Shown in pieces: positions 18,048 through 28,154 of a stretch of DNA of 64,000 nt. Each line of letters starts with the position of its first letter. The first letter of the stretch is position 1. The position numbers and the translations under genes are program-made. The notes beneath the pieces are model-generated. The model was not told the DNA's origin. It worked only from the letters and a program-made list of their open reading frames with translations, and searched no databases. The DNA comes from Lachnospiraceae bacterium (GTDB taxonomy: Bacteria > Bacillota > Clostridia > Lachnospirales > Lachnospiraceae), in NCBI GenBank assembly GCA_015056865.1, contig SVFM01000004.1, positions 62,001 to 126,000 on the forward strand. Direction: 5' to 3'.

Positions 18048-19652
18048 ATGAAACTTACTTTTATCGGAGCTGCCCATGAGGTGACCGGCAGCTGTCACTG
18101 TCTGGAGGCGTGTGGAAAATACATTTTGGTAGACTGCGGTATGGAGCAGGGAGTGAATACTTTTGAGAATGCCCCTTTGCCGGTCAGCGAGGCGCAGATA
18201 GATTACGTGCTTCTGACCCATGCCCACGTAGATCATTCGGGGATGTTGCCGAAGCTTTATGCCAGAGGCTTCAGAGGCCAGGTGTTTACCACAGAGGCAA
18301 CAGCGGATCTGGCAGATATTATGCTGCGCGACTGCGCCCATATTCAGACCATGGAGGCAGAGTGGAAGAACAGGAAGGCCAAGAGAAGTCCCGGGAAAGC
18401 TCTGGTGGAGCCGGAGTTTACCATGGAGGATGCAGAGGGCATCATAGACAGTATAGTGGCCTGCAGCTATGACCAGATCATTGAGATTTGTGAAGGGGTA
18501 AAGATACGGTTTACGGACATTGGCCATTTGCTTGGCTCGGCCAGTATCGAAGTGTGGTTGACAGAAGGAAATACCACGAAAAAGATTGTATTTTCCGGTG
18601 ACATCGGTAATACGAGGCAGCCTCTTTTGCGGGATCCCATCCCTACGGATCAGGCAGACTATGTGGTCATGGAATCTACCTACGGCGACAGGGTTCACAG
18701 TGTGGAGCGGCCGGACTATATTAAAGAATTGACCCAGATCATACAGGAGACCTTTGATCGTGGCGGTAATGTGGTCATCCCCTCCTTTGCAGTGGGCAGA
18801 ACCCAGGAAATGTTGTATTTTATCCGTAAGATTAAAAAAGACGGCCTGGTACACGGTCACGATGGATTTCCTGTATATGTGGACAGTCCCATGGCGGTCA
18901 GTGCCACCACGGTCTTTCAGGACAGGGAAAATCAGCTGGAGTGCTTTGACGAGGAAGCTATGGAATTGGTGAAGCAGAAGATTAATCCCCTGATCTTTCC
19001 GGGATTAAAGTTGTCCATTACCAGTGACGAATCAAAGGCCATCAACTTTGACGATACGCCCAAGGTGATTCTGTCTGCCTCCGGTATGTGTGAGGCAGGA
19101 CGTATCCGGCATCATCTGAAGCATAATCTGTGGCGGCCGGAATCCACTATTTTGTTTGTGGGTTATCAGTCGGTGGGGACTCTGGGCAGAGCCATTGTGG
19201 ATGGGGCCTCGGAAGTGAAGCTGTTTGGTGAGACCATTGAGGTAAGGGCCCAAGTTAAGGTGCTGACCGGTATCAGTGGTCATGCAGACAAGGAAGGGCT
19301 GATCGACTGGGTCACAGCTTTCCGGGAGAAACCCAGAAAGGTCTTTGTGGTACACGGGGAGGATGCGGTGTGTGCGTCCTTTGTGGAGTGTCTGAAGGTG
19401 GAGCACGGAATTCAGGCCTACGCCCCCTACAGTGGAACAGTGTTTAATCTGGCAAGCGGCAAGCTGGAATACGAGGCAATGCCCATGTTGCTGCAAAAGA
19501 AGGAGAAGCCTGCCAGCGGAGTTTATGCACGTCTGGTTGCTGCGGGAAATCGGTTGATGGCGGTGATCAAGAAAAATCAGGGCGGTGCCAACAAGGATCT
19601 GGCCAAATTTGCCGATCAGATCATTTCCCTGTGTGATAAGTACGATAATTAA
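18048..19652 (+). CDS. Metallo-beta-lactamase/beta-CASP fold ribonuclease-like protein
   Basis: 534 residues. The MBL core shows LTHAHVDHSG near residue 56 (HxHxDH), GHLLGSASIEVW and FSGDIGNTRQPLLRD. The beta-CASP insert has MESTYGDR and PSFAVGRTQEMLY. The C-terminal RNA-specificity motifs are SASGMCEAGRIRHHL and GISGHADKEGL. This is the CPSF-73-like branch present in bacteria beside RNase J. It is expected to be a cytoplasmic Zn-dependent nuclease; the bacterial role is poorly defined. The last 60 residues extend past the usual end. TTGGAGGG precedes the ATG. thyA follows after 17 bp. Confidence 0.9.
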   Translation: MKLTFIGAAHEVTGSCHCLEACGKYILVDCGMEQGVNTFENAPLPVSEAQIDYVLLTHAHVDHSGMLPKLYARGFRGQVFTTEATADLADIMLRDCAHIQTMEAEWKNRKAKRSPGKALVEPEFTMEDAEGIIDSIVACSYDQIIEICEGVKIRFTDIGHLLGSASIEVWLTEGNTTKKIVFSGDIGNTRQPLLRDPIPTDQADYVVMESTYGDRVHSVERPDYIKELTQIIQETFDRGGNVVIPSFAVGRTQEMLYFIRKIKKDGLVHGHDGFPVYVDSPMAVSATTVFQDRENQLECFDEEAMELVKQKINPLIFPGLKLSITSDESKAINFDDTPKVILSASGMCEAGRIRHHLKHNLWRPESTILFVGYQSVGTLGRAIVDGASEVKLFGETIEVRAQVKVLTGISGHADKEGLIDWVTAFREKPRKVFVVHGEDAVCASFVECLKVEHGIQAYAPYSGTVFNLASGKLEYEAMPMLLQKKEKPASGVYARLVAAGNRLMAVIKKNQGGANKDLAKFADQIISLCDKYDN

Positions 19653-19669
19653 GCAAAAGGAGAAAAATC

Positions 19670-20518
19670 ATGAGCTTAGCAGATCATATTTTCATAGATA
19701 TGTGTCGTGATATTTTGGAAAATGGCACCAGTACGGAAGGGGAGAAGGTGCGTCCCCGGTGGGAGGATGGTACTCCCGCTTACACCATCAAGAAGTTTGG
19801 TGTGGTAAATCGTTACGATCTCTCCAAAGAATTCCCTATTCTGACGTTGCGCAGAACAGCTCTGAAGTCTGCCACGGATGAAATGTTGTGGATCTGGCAG
19901 CAAAAGTCCAACAATATCCATGATCTGCACAGCCATATCTGGGATGAATGGGCGGATGAAAACGGATCCATCGGCAAGGCCTACGGCTATCAGCTGGGTG
20001 TGAAACATCAGTACAGGGAAGGGATGATGGACCAGGTGGATCGGGTGATCTATGACCTGAAGAACAATCCATTCAGCCGCAGGATCATGACCAATATCTA
20101 TGTGCATCAGGATTTGCATGAGATGAATCTGTACCCCTGCGCCTACAGTATGACTTTTAACGTGACCCAGAAGAAGGGGGAAGACAAACTGACCCTCAAT
20201 GCAATTTTGAATCAACGCTCTCAGGATGTGCTGGCGGCAAACAATTGGAATGTGGTACAGTATGCAGTGCTGGTACACATGCTGGCCCAGGTGTGTGATA
20301 TGAAGGTGGGTGAACTGGTGCATGTGATCGCGGATGCTCATATCTATGACAGACACATTCCGATTATCCAGGAATTGATCACCCGGGAACCCAAGGCGGC
20401 TCCTACCTTCTGGATCAATCCGGAGATCAAAGACTTTTATCAGTTTACCCGCAATGATGTAAAGGTAGAGGGCTACGAGTGCGGCCCCCAGATCGAGAAT
20501 ATACCAATAGCGATATAA
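19670..20518 (+). CDS. thyA: Thymidylate synthase
   Basis: 282 residues. It makes dTMP from dUMP with methylene-tetrahydrofolate as donor. Visible features: WIWQQKSNNI, the nucleophile Cys in YPCAYSMTF (many ThyA have PPCH here), LNQRSQDVLAANNWNVVQYAVL, and HVIADAHIYDRHI with the dUMP-binding residues. AAAAGGAG lies before the ATG. It is followed by folA at 19 bp, which regenerates the folate consumed in this reaction. Confidence 0.97.
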   Translation: MSLADHIFIDMCRDILENGTSTEGEKVRPRWEDGTPAYTIKKFGVVNRYDLSKEFPILTLRRTALKSATDEMLWIWQQKSNNIHDLHSHIWDEWADENGSIGKAYGYQLGVKHQYREGMMDQVDRVIYDLKNNPFSRRIMTNIYVHQDLHEMNLYPCAYSMTFNVTQKKGEDKLTLNAILNQRSQDVLAANNWNVVQYAVLVHMLAQVCDMKVGELVHVIADAHIYDRHIPIIQELITREPKAAPTFWINPEIKDFYQFTRNDVKVEGYECGPQIENIPIAI

Positions 20519-20537
20519 AATAGAAGGAGATTACCCT

Positions 20538-21029
20538 ATGAATTTGATCGTAGCAGTAGATGCCAATTGGGCAATCGGCAACAAAAATCAGCTTCTGGTA
20601 CGCATACCCAATGATATGAAGCAGTTCCGGCAGATGACCACCGGAAAGGTGGTAGTGCTGGGGCGAAAGACGCTGGAGACCTTTCCCCAGGGTTTGCCTC
20701 TGAAGAACCGCACCAACATTATCCTTTCCGGGAACAAAGACTATCGGGTAAAGGATGCAGTGGTGGTACACAGTGTGGAGGAGCTTTTTGAGGAGTTGAA
20801 ACAGTATCCTGCAGAAGATGTCTATGTGATCGGCGGTGACAGTGTGTACAAACAATTACTTCCTTATTGCAACGTTGCCCATGTGACCAAAATAGACCAT
20901 GCCTATGAGGCAGACAGCTTTTTTCCCAACCTGGATCAGGATCCGGCCTGGGAGATCACAGCGGACAGTGAGGAACAGGTGTATTTTGACATCACCTATC
21001 AGTTTGTAAAATATGAGCGAAAATCTTGA
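20538..21029 (+). CDS. folA: Dihydrofolate reductase
   Basis: 163 residues, standard length. It reduces dihydrofolate, the by-product of ThyA, with NADPH. Motifs: IVAVDANWAIGNKNQLL, IPNDMKQFRQMTTGKVVVLGRKTLETFP, and the NADPH-binding VYVIGGDSVYKQLLPYC. AGAAGGAG precedes the ATG. The stop overlaps the promoter of the following ilvE. Confidence 0.97.
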   Translation: MNLIVAVDANWAIGNKNQLLVRIPNDMKQFRQMTTGKVVVLGRKTLETFPQGLPLKNRTNIILSGNKDYRVKDAVVVHSVEELFEELKQYPAEDVYVIGGDSVYKQLLPYCNVAHVTKIDHAYEADSFFPNLDQDPAWEITADSEEQVYFDITYQFVKYERKS

Positions 21030-21054
21030 CATTTGTATTTATTGGTACGATAAT
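21026..21054 (+). promoter_or_regulatory. Promoter of ilvE
   Basis: TTGACA (21026-21031), 17-bp spacer, GATAAT (21049-21054), starting inside the last codon of folA. Confidence 0.75.
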
Positions 21055-21088
21055 GTAAAAAAACAATCTGACGGAGGCGGAAAATAAA

Positions 21089-22114
21089 ATGGATAAGAAA
21101 AACATTGACTGGTCCAATCTCGGCTTCGGTTATGTACAGACCGATAAGAGATATGTTGCAAATTATAAAGACGGTGCCTGGGATGAGGGTGCCCTGATCG
21201 ATGATCCCATGATCACCATGAGCGAGTGTGCAGGAGTATTGCAGTATGCGCAGACAATTTTTGAGGGCCTGAAGGCTTATACGACCCAGGACGGTCACAT
21301 TGTTACCTTCCGCCCTGATTTGAATGCGGCACGTCTGGAAGCTTCCGCCAAGAGGCTGGAGATGCCTGTGTTCCCTCAGGATCGTTTTGTGGAGGCAGTA
21401 AAACAGGTGGTAGCAGCCAATGAGGCGTATGTGCCTCCCTACGGCTCCGGTGCAACCCTGTATCTGCGCCCCTATATGTTTGGTATCAATCCTGTGATCG
21501 GTGTAAAGCCGGCAGATGACTACCAGTTTAGAATTTTCTGTACGCCGGTTGGTCCTTACTTTAAAGGCGGCGTGAAGCCTCTGACCATTCGTGTCAGCGA
21601 TTTTGACCGTGCAGCCCCTCACGGTACAGGTCATATCAAGGCCGGCCTGAACTATGCTATGAGCCTGCATGCTATCGTATCTGCCCATGAGGAGGGATAT
21701 GATGAGAATATGTACCTTGACTCTGCAACCAGAACCAAGGTAGAGGAGACAGGCGGAGCCAACTTCCTGTTTGTGACCAAGGATGGCAAGGTGGTAACAC
21801 CTAAGTCTGACAGTATTTTGCCTTCTATTACCAGACGCTCTCTGCTCTATGTTGCTAAAGAGTATCTGGGACTGGAAGTGGAAGAGAGAGAAGTATATCT
21901 GTCCGAACTGGATGACATGGCTGAGTGCGGTCTTTGCGGTACTGCTGCAGTGATTTCACCGGTAGGTAAGATTGTAGACCACGGCAGAGAGATTTGTCTG
22001 CCCAGCGGTATGACCCAGATGGGCCCTGTGACCCAGAAGCTGTATGACACTCTGACCGGCATCCAGATGGGACGCATCGAAGCGCCTGAGGGCTGGATCT
22101 GTGTGATCAAATAA
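21089..22114 (+). CDS. ilvE: Branched-chain amino acid aminotransferase
   Basis: 341 residues, fold-type IV PLP enzyme of the longer BCAT2-like class. It interconverts Val/Leu/Ile and their 2-oxo acids. Visible features: IFEGLKAYTTQDG, LYLRPYMFG, the PLP lysine in GHIKAGLNYA, VEETGGANFLFV, and the C-terminal CGLCGTAAVISPV. GACGGAGG precedes the ATG. It has its own promoter and terminator. No T-box or leucine leader is seen. Confidence 0.96.
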   Translation: MDKKNIDWSNLGFGYVQTDKRYVANYKDGAWDEGALIDDPMITMSECAGVLQYAQTIFEGLKAYTTQDGHIVTFRPDLNAARLEASAKRLEMPVFPQDRFVEAVKQVVAANEAYVPPYGSGATLYLRPYMFGINPVIGVKPADDYQFRIFCTPVGPYFKGGVKPLTIRVSDFDRAAPHGTGHIKAGLNYAMSLHAIVSAHEEGYDENMYLDSATRTKVEETGGANFLFVTKDGKVVTPKSDSILPSITRRSLLYVAKEYLGLEVEEREVYLSELDDMAECGLCGTAAVISPVGKIVDHGREICLPSGMTQMGPVTQKLYDTLTGIQMGRIEAPEGWICVIK

Positions 22115-22134
22115 TAAAAGATAATAGGAAGTGG

Positions 22135-22173
22135 ATCACCCCTGGCAGAACTTTGGCTGTCAGGGGTGATTTT
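22135..22173 (+). terminator. Terminator of ilvE
   Basis: ATCACCCCTGGCAG pairs with CTGTCAGGGGTGAT (ending at 22170), followed by TTTTG. Confidence 0.9.
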
Positions 22174-22190
22174 GAAAAAAGGATGAAGGG

Positions 22191-23324
22191 ATGAAATTTT
22201 TACATACAAGCGATTTGCATATTGGAAAAACAGTAAATGAATTCTCCATGCTGGAGGATCAGCGATATATTTTAAGGCAGATCTGTGACATTGCCGAAGC
22301 GGAAAAGGTGGATGCGGTGGTCATTGCAGGGGATGTGTATGACAGGGCAATTCCGGCTGCAGAGGCAGTGAAATTGTTGGATGACTTTTTGACGGATCTT
22401 TTGGCCCGGAAGATACCGGTGATCATGATCAGTGGAAATCATGACTGCCCGGAGCGGGTGGCGTTTGCGGACCGGATTTTGGAAAAGCAGGGTCTGTATA
22501 TTGCAGGAGGATATACCCAGGAGCCTAAGAGAGTGGTATTGGAGGATGCGTTTGGACCGGTGGATTTTGTATGCCTTCCCTTTGTGAAGCCGGCTGTGGC
22601 CGGAGGAAGAACCAGTGCAGAGGCAGTGGAGAGTATTCTTGGAAGTACCCCTATGACCTTGGATCTTCGGACCAGACATGTGCTGGTTACCCACTTTTTT
22701 GTGACAGGTGAGGGTGGCCGGATGCCGGAATTGTCAGATTCTGAGACAACAGTGCATGTGGGCGGCCTAGATAACGTGCCGGTCTCTTTGTTTGGCATGT
22801 TTGATTATGTGGCTCTGGGACATATTCATAAGCCACAGCAGATTGGGGAGGGGCCGGTCTATTATGCAGGATCACCGCTGAAATATTCCTTCTCGGAGGC
22901 CAAAGGAAACAAGTATGCGAATCTGGTAACTTTGGGACCCAAAGGACAGGTACAGGTGGAAAAACGCCAGCTGCGGCCCCTGCATGAGATGCGTGTTTTG
23001 AGAGGCACGCTGGAAGAACTGATGCAGCAAGGCATGGAGACAACTGTGCAGGATAGAGAGGATTATATCCAGGCTGTTTTGACAGATCAGGTGGAGCTTT
23101 TAGATCCCATCGGCGCTTTGCGAAGTGTTTATCCCAATGTGATGCAGATCGTGTTGGAAAAAAATTTAAAGGATCCCGGGCAAACACTTCAAAATCCGAT
23201 CCTGACAGGACGAAAGAGTATAGAGGAGCTGTTTGGGGATTTTTACGAAATGCTAAAAGGTGAAAAAATGGATGAGAAACGTTTGGAGATTGTGACCCAG
23301 ACGGCAAAGGAGGCACAGGGATGA
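22191..23324 (+). CDS. sbcD: Exonuclease SbcCD subunit D
   Basis: 377 residues. This is the Mre11-like nuclease subunit that opens hairpins and trims blocked DNA ends. The metal-binding phosphodiesterase motifs are LHTSDLHIG, GDVYDRAIP, ISGNHDCPERV, HFFVTGE and VALGHIHKPQ. AAAGGATGAAGGG precedes the ATG. The stop overlaps the sbcC start (ATGA), so both subunits are made together. Confidence 0.97.
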   Translation: MKFLHTSDLHIGKTVNEFSMLEDQRYILRQICDIAEAEKVDAVVIAGDVYDRAIPAAEAVKLLDDFLTDLLARKIPVIMISGNHDCPERVAFADRILEKQGLYIAGGYTQEPKRVVLEDAFGPVDFVCLPFVKPAVAGGRTSAEAVESILGSTPMTLDLRTRHVLVTHFFVTGEGGRMPELSDSETTVHVGGLDNVPVSLFGMFDYVALGHIHKPQQIGEGPVYYAGSPLKYSFSEAKGNKYANLVTLGPKGQVQVEKRQLRPLHEMRVLRGTLEELMQQGMETTVQDREDYIQAVLTDQVELLDPIGALRSVYPNVMQIVLEKNLKDPGQTLQNPILTGRKSIEELFGDFYEMLKGEKMDEKRLEIVTQTAKEAQG

Positions 23325-25954
23325 GACCGGATCGGTTGGTGATCAGTGCATGGGGGCCATATAAAGACAGAGCAGAGATAGATTTCAGGGATTTTCAGGG
23401 GGAAGGGTTATTCTTGATCACCGGGGCAACCGGGGCGGGAAAGACCACCATCTTTGATGCAATTACTTATGCCTTGTACGGAGCTCTCAGTGGACAGATG
23501 CGGGAAAAGGGAACGGTGCGCAGTGATTTTGCAGCCGGAGATGTTCCTGCTTTTGTGGAACTGACCATGACCCACTGTGGAAAGGAATATCGTATCCTGC
23601 GCAACCCGGAATACCTGCGGCCCAAGAAGAAAAAGAACGGCAAAAGCGAATGGACCAAGGAAAAGGAAAATGCTGTTTTGTATCTGCCGGAGGGGCAGAT
23701 TATAGAAGGTGTCCGGGAGGTGGGGGCTAAGCTTTCGGAGCTTTTGGTACTGGATTATTATCAGTTCAAGCAGATATCCATGTTGGCCCAGGGAGAGTTC
23801 TCCAGAATGCTCACTGCATCCGCAAAGGAGAAGATCAGTATATTCCGGGAGATTTTTGGAACGGGTATCTATGAAAAATTCACCCAGATCCTGCGGGGGC
23901 GAGCCAGTGACTTATATGTCCGTGCAGCGGAGCAAAAGCATAAATTGGAAGAGGATGTTAAGCTCCTTTTGAGCGCTGTGGAAGAAAACAGTGCGCAGGG
24001 CCGGGCATTGCAGGAACTGACTGAGGGCGAGCATTGGAATTACGGGGCGATTCAAGAATGCTTGTCCGGATGGCAGATGGGGCTTCAGGAACAGATGCAG
24101 GAAAATGCTCTGTTGTATGAAAGTTTGGACAACAAAACCCATGAACTGACAGAAGAACTTGCCAAAGGGCAGGAAATAAATCGCAAGTTGGAACAGTGGA
24201 ACGAAACCTGTCGTAAGCTGCAGGAATTGTTGGATAAAAAGGAAGATTATCTGGAAAAAGAGGAAACTTTAAAGAGGGCTTCTTTGGCAGCGGCAGCACA
24301 GACAAAGGAAATTATCTGGCAGAGCTTTTGTGATCAGGCAAAAAGGGTGGAGCGGGCCTTGGCAGATCTGGAGCAGGAGAAACAGAAGCTTAGATCGGAA
24401 AGGGAAAGACTGCAAGTCTACAGTGTAAATAGAGAGCAGATCGAGGCCGGACTGCTTTTGTGGGAGCAGGTGAAAAAGACAGAGTCAGACCTGGCACAGT
24501 GCCATAGACAGGTGTGTGAGATGGAAAGCCGGTATCAGCAGGAGCAGAGAACCTATCTGGCGTTAGAAATGCAGCGGGATGAGACAAAGAGAGCCTACGA
24601 AGAAGCGGACAGAGCGTATAAACATGCGGTGATCGGTCTTGCCGCCAAACTTTTGATCCCCGGAAGTCCCTGCCCGGTTTGCGGCTCCAAAGACCACCCT
24701 CAGCCGGCAGCCCCGGCAGAAGGGATTTTGTCCGAGGAACAGCTTCATAGCCTGCAAAAGGAATTGGAGCAAAAAGAACAGCTGCTTTTAAGTCAGCAGC
24801 AACGGGTTGTGGAGCTACAAACCAGGTACCATAGTCTACAGCAGCAGGAGGAGAGCCTTGGAACACAGTTAAAGCATTTGGAACTTGCCTATGGAGAAAA
24901 AGAGTCCTTGCTTTCAGAGAAACAGGTGGTTCTGGGAGAATTGACCAATGCGAAGCTGCGGGAATTGCTGCAGGAATTTGACCGGGTAAGTGGTCTGCTA
25001 CAGTCTAAAGACCAGGAATGGCAAAAAAATACAGAGCAGCAAAAGGTATTGGGCTTACAGATTGCCCAGTCCAGAAGCGTCTTTGAGGATGCGCTGAAAG
25101 AATTTGATTTTCAAGGCGAAGAAGCCTATCATCGGTCACTTTTGTCTGTGACAGAGCGGAGTGAATTGGAAAGACAGATCACCCAGTATAAGGAGAGGGT
25201 TGCCGGATGTATCAACCTAAAAGAGCATCTGGAAGCGGAGACTGCCGGGTGGCAGCCTGTAGCCTTGGAGGATACCCAGACTGCCCTGCAACAGGCCAGG
25301 ACACAAAAAGAACAGACCAGGGAGTTGCAGGAACAGACAAGCAGTCTGGCGGATGCGGTATGCAGGACACTTGCCTCCATGAAAGATAAACAAAAGATCC
25401 TGGAAAAGATCAGTGAAGAATATGGTTATGTGAAAGATCTGGATAATCTTGCTTCCGGTAACAATCGGCGGAAGCTGGTCTTTGAGCAATATGTGTTGGT
25501 AGGTTACTTTGAAGAAATCCTGCGGGCGGCCAATCTTCGCTTTTCGCGCATGACAGGAGGACGATATGAAATGTGGCGCATGGAGGAGGCGTCGGACGGG
25601 CGCAGTAAGGACAGTCTTGAGATTGAGGTGATGGATTATTATACCGGAAAAAGAAGATCCGTAAAGACCCTTTCCGGAGGAGAGAGTTTTAAGGCTTCCC
25701 TGTCTTTGGCACTGGGACTGCGGGATGTGATCCAGGCAACCAGTGGAGGAATACAGGTGGATGCCATGTTTGTGGATGAAGGGTTTGGCGCACTGGACAG
25801 TGAGTCCCTGGATCAGGCCTGTGAGACTTTGCAGAGTTTGGCAGAGCCCGGACAGATGATCGGTATCATTTCCCACGTGCAGGAACTGCGGGAGCGGATC
25901 CACAGGCAGATCCTGGTGGAGAAGACCAATCAAGGCAGTCGGATCAGAGTGTAA
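23321..25954 (+). CDS. sbcC: Exonuclease SbcCD subunit C
   Basis: 877 residues, the Rad50-like SMC ATPase of the SbcCD complex. Walker A is near residue 36 (ITGATGAGKTTIFDAITYALYG); the signature LSGGESFKASLSLALGL and Walker B VDAMFVDEGFGALD are near the C-terminus. Between them lie two long coiled coils around the zinc hook PCPVCGSKDHP near residue 449. The length is somewhat short for the family (about 1000 residues), reflecting shorter coils. Confidence 0.97.
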   Translation: MRPDRLVISAWGPYKDRAEIDFRDFQGEGLFLITGATGAGKTTIFDAITYALYGALSGQMREKGTVRSDFAAGDVPAFVELTMTHCGKEYRILRNPEYLRPKKKKNGKSEWTKEKENAVLYLPEGQIIEGVREVGAKLSELLVLDYYQFKQISMLAQGEFSRMLTASAKEKISIFREIFGTGIYEKFTQILRGRASDLYVRAAEQKHKLEEDVKLLLSAVEENSAQGRALQELTEGEHWNYGAIQECLSGWQMGLQEQMQENALLYESLDNKTHELTEELAKGQEINRKLEQWNETCRKLQELLDKKEDYLEKEETLKRASLAAAAQTKEIIWQSFCDQAKRVERALADLEQEKQKLRSERERLQVYSVNREQIEAGLLLWEQVKKTESDLAQCHRQVCEMESRYQQEQRTYLALEMQRDETKRAYEEADRAYKHAVIGLAAKLLIPGSPCPVCGSKDHPQPAAPAEGILSEEQLHSLQKELEQKEQLLLSQQQRVVELQTRYHSLQQQEESLGTQLKHLELAYGEKESLLSEKQVVLGELTNAKLRELLQEFDRVSGLLQSKDQEWQKNTEQQKVLGLQIAQSRSVFEDALKEFDFQGEEAYHRSLLSVTERSELERQITQYKERVAGCINLKEHLEAETAGWQPVALEDTQTALQQARTQKEQTRELQEQTSSLADAVCRTLASMKDKQKILEKISEEYGYVKDLDNLASGNNRRKLVFEQYVLVGYFEEILRAANLRFSRMTGGRYEMWRMEEASDGRSKDSLEIEVMDYYTGKRRSVKTLSGGESFKASLSLALGLRDVIQATSGGIQVDAMFVDEGFGALDSESLDQACETLQSLAEPGQMIGIISHVQELRERIHRQILVEKTNQGSRIRV

Positions 25955-26038
25955 GCCGGAATTGATTTTTGTAAGCGGATATGGTAAAATTTTAGAAAGT
26001 TATATGTGATTATGATACATATGAGAGGAGGATTTTTT

Positions 26039-26497
26039 ATGTTTTGTAGTAAGTGTGGAACTCAGTATGAAGAAGGAACAAAATTTTGCGCAGGCTGTGG
26101 TGCAGCCTTGGCCCAGGCGCCGGCACAGGAGCCGGAACAGCCTACGGTTCAGCCTCAGGTTTATCAGCAGCCGGTACAGCAGCCATATCAGCAGCCGGTT
26201 TATCAGCAGCCGGTCTATCAGCAGGCTGATGCAGGGCAGACGGAGCAGCCGGCCAAGGGGCTTGCGGTAGCTTCTTTGGTTTTGGGTATTGTTTCTTTTT
26301 TCTGTTTTGCTTATATCACAGGTATCCTGGCGGTGATCTTTGGCGCCGTTGCCAAGAGCAAGGGCAATCGCAGCGGTATGTCCACAGCAGGACTTATTTG
26401 CGGTGGTATCGGTGTGGTACTGTGGATATTGAGTCTTTTGTTCCTGCCGTCTTTGTTTAGTCTTTTATTCGGGCAGCTTAATGTATCACCATTTTAA
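26039..26497 (+). CDS. Zinc-ribbon and DUF4190 membrane protein
   Basis: 152 residues. An N-terminal zinc ribbon (MFCSKCGTQYEEGTKFCAGCG) is followed by a Gln/Pro/Tyr-rich linker with repeated YQQPV units (about 40-72), then the two hydrophobic DUF4190 segments (GLAVASLVLGIVSFF and AGLICGGIGVVLWIL). It is architecturally related to the 94-residue protein at 15495. I start at 26039 after AGAGGAGG. Function is unknown. Confidence 0.85.
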   Translation: MFCSKCGTQYEEGTKFCAGCGAALAQAPAQEPEQPTVQPQVYQQPVQQPYQQPVYQQPVYQQADAGQTEQPAKGLAVASLVLGIVSFFCFAYITGILAVIFGAVAKSKGNRSGMSTAGLICGGIGVVLWILSLLFLPSLFSLLFGQLNVSPF

Positions 26498-26518
26498 CAC
26501 AGGAGAAATGGGGAGCAG

Positions 26519-27592
26519 ATGAAATACAGTATTGGAAACAGGAGTTTGGGAAGGCGGATATTCTGCTTGCTTGCGGTGTTTGTGGTCCTGCTTACAGCTT
26601 GTGGAAAGGGCGGTGGAGGGACCACGGTGGTACTTACCACCGGCTTTCGCAAGGATGAGGTCTTCCGGATAGACAGTGTTTCCTGCACGTTGCCGGAGAT
26701 CATGGTATATCTGACCAATACCCAGAATCAGTACGAGAGTGTCTATGGCAAACAGATCTGGGACACGGATATGGATGGGGTGACATTGGAAGAGAATGTG
26801 AAGGATACCGTGCTGGCCAGGATTGCCCAGATCAAGAGTATGGCTTTGATGGCCAAGGAGAAGGGCGTAACCCTGACCGAGGAGGAGAAGGCCTTGGCAG
26901 GGCAGGCAGCAAGCAGGTATTACGGGGGTCTGAATGAGACGGAGGTTGCTTTGATGGGCGTGGAAGAAAAGACCATCAACACCTTGTATCAGGAGTTTGC
27001 GTTGGCTCAAAAGGTATATCAGCTGATCATTCAGGACATCAATCCGGAGATCAGTGACGATGAGGCAAGAACCATCAAGGTGCAGCACATTTTGATCAAG
27101 ACATACACTTTGGATGGAACCGGCAAGAAGGTGGAATATACAGACACGGCCAAGCAGGAAGCTTATGAGAAAGCAGTCAGTGTGCAGCAGAAAGCACTGA
27201 AGGAGGGGCAGGATTTTGAAAGTCTGGCCACCCAGTACAGCGAAGATAGTGTTATGACATATTCTTTCCGAAAAGGTGAGATGGACGCAGACTTTGAGGC
27301 AGCAGCCTTTCAATTGGGAAATAATGAGATCAGCGATGTGGTGACAAGCAGCTACGGCTATCATATTATCAAATGCCTAAGTACCTTTGACCGGGAAGAA
27401 ACAGACAATAATAAGCTGAAAATTGTGGAGGAGCGAAGGCAGGAAGTTTTCGGACAGGAGTATGACTTGTTTGTGGAAGGGCTTACCAGGAATCTAAATG
27501 AAGATCTTTGGGAGACAGTGTCTTTTATCCATGATCCGGCGGTGGAGACTTCAGATTTTTTTGATGTTTACAATGAATATTTCCCGCAGTAG
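26519..27592 (+). CDS. Parvulin-type peptidyl-prolyl isomerase lipoprotein (PrsA/SurA-like)
   Basis: 357 residues. A lipoprotein signal peptide ends at VLLTACGK (lipobox LTAC). Then comes an N-terminal SurA-like helical chaperone region, the parvulin domain near residues 185-290 (KVQHILIKT, DFESLATQYSED, VVTSSYGYHIIKCL), and a C-terminal helical tail. PrsA-type proteins help exported proteins fold outside the membrane. GGGGAGCAG lies before the ATG. mgsA follows after 27 bp. Confidence 0.88.
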   Translation: MKYSIGNRSLGRRIFCLLAVFVVLLTACGKGGGGTTVVLTTGFRKDEVFRIDSVSCTLPEIMVYLTNTQNQYESVYGKQIWDTDMDGVTLEENVKDTVLARIAQIKSMALMAKEKGVTLTEEEKALAGQAASRYYGGLNETEVALMGVEEKTINTLYQEFALAQKVYQLIIQDINPEISDDEARTIKVQHILIKTYTLDGTGKKVEYTDTAKQEAYEKAVSVQQKALKEGQDFESLATQYSEDSVMTYSFRKGEMDADFEAAAFQLGNNEISDVVTSSYGYHIIKCLSTFDREETDNNKLKIVEERRQEVFGQEYDLFVEGLTRNLNEDLWETVSFIHDPAVETSDFFDVYNEYFPQ

Positions 27593-27619
27593 TTTTCGGG
27601 ATATAAGAAAGGAAAGAGT

Positions 27620-28090
27620 ATGGCAGAAGATTTTGTAACATTGACCATTGGAAAACAGAAAAATATTGCGCTGATCGCCCACGACAATATGAAACCCAAG
27701 CTGATTGCCTGGTGCGAGGAGAATAAGGAGATTCTGAAGAAACATTTTCTGTGCGGAACCGGTACCACGGCCAGAATGATCTCTGAGAAAACCGGTCTGC
27801 CGGTGCGGGGTTATAACAGCGGGCCGCTGGGAGGTGACCAGCAGATCGGAGCAAAGATCGTAGAGGGGCGCGTGGATTTTATTATTTTCTTTTCGGATCC
27901 GCTTACCGCTCAGCCTCATGACCCGGATGTAAAGGCACTGCTTCGCATCGCCCAAGTGTATGATATCCCTATGGCCACCAACAGGGCCACAGCGGATTTT
28001 CTGATCTCTTCCGTGTATATGGAGAGGGAGTATGATCACGTGGTACAGAACTTTAAGAAAAGCGTGGAAGACCGGGCGCAGACGCTGTAG
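27620..28090 (+). CDS. mgsA: Methylglyoxal synthase
   Basis: 156 residues. It converts dihydroxyacetone phosphate to methylglyoxal and phosphate, a bypass of lower glycolysis. Visible motifs: IALIAHDNMKPKLI, LCGTGTTARMI, the phosphate site SGPLGGDQQIG with the catalytic Asp, and FFSDPLTAQPHDPDVKALLR. AAGAAAGGAAAG lies before the ATG. Confidence 0.97.
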   Translation: MAEDFVTLTIGKQKNIALIAHDNMKPKLIAWCEENKEILKKHFLCGTGTTARMISEKTGLPVRGYNSGPLGGDQQIGAKIVEGRVDFIIFFSDPLTAQPHDPDVKALLRIAQVYDIPMATNRATADFLISSVYMEREYDHVVQNFKKSVEDRAQTL

Positions 28091-28154
28091 GAATAGTTTA
28101 CAAAAATTTTAGAAACCTGCAAAACCGCACTGGGAGCGGGTTTCAAGCAAGTTA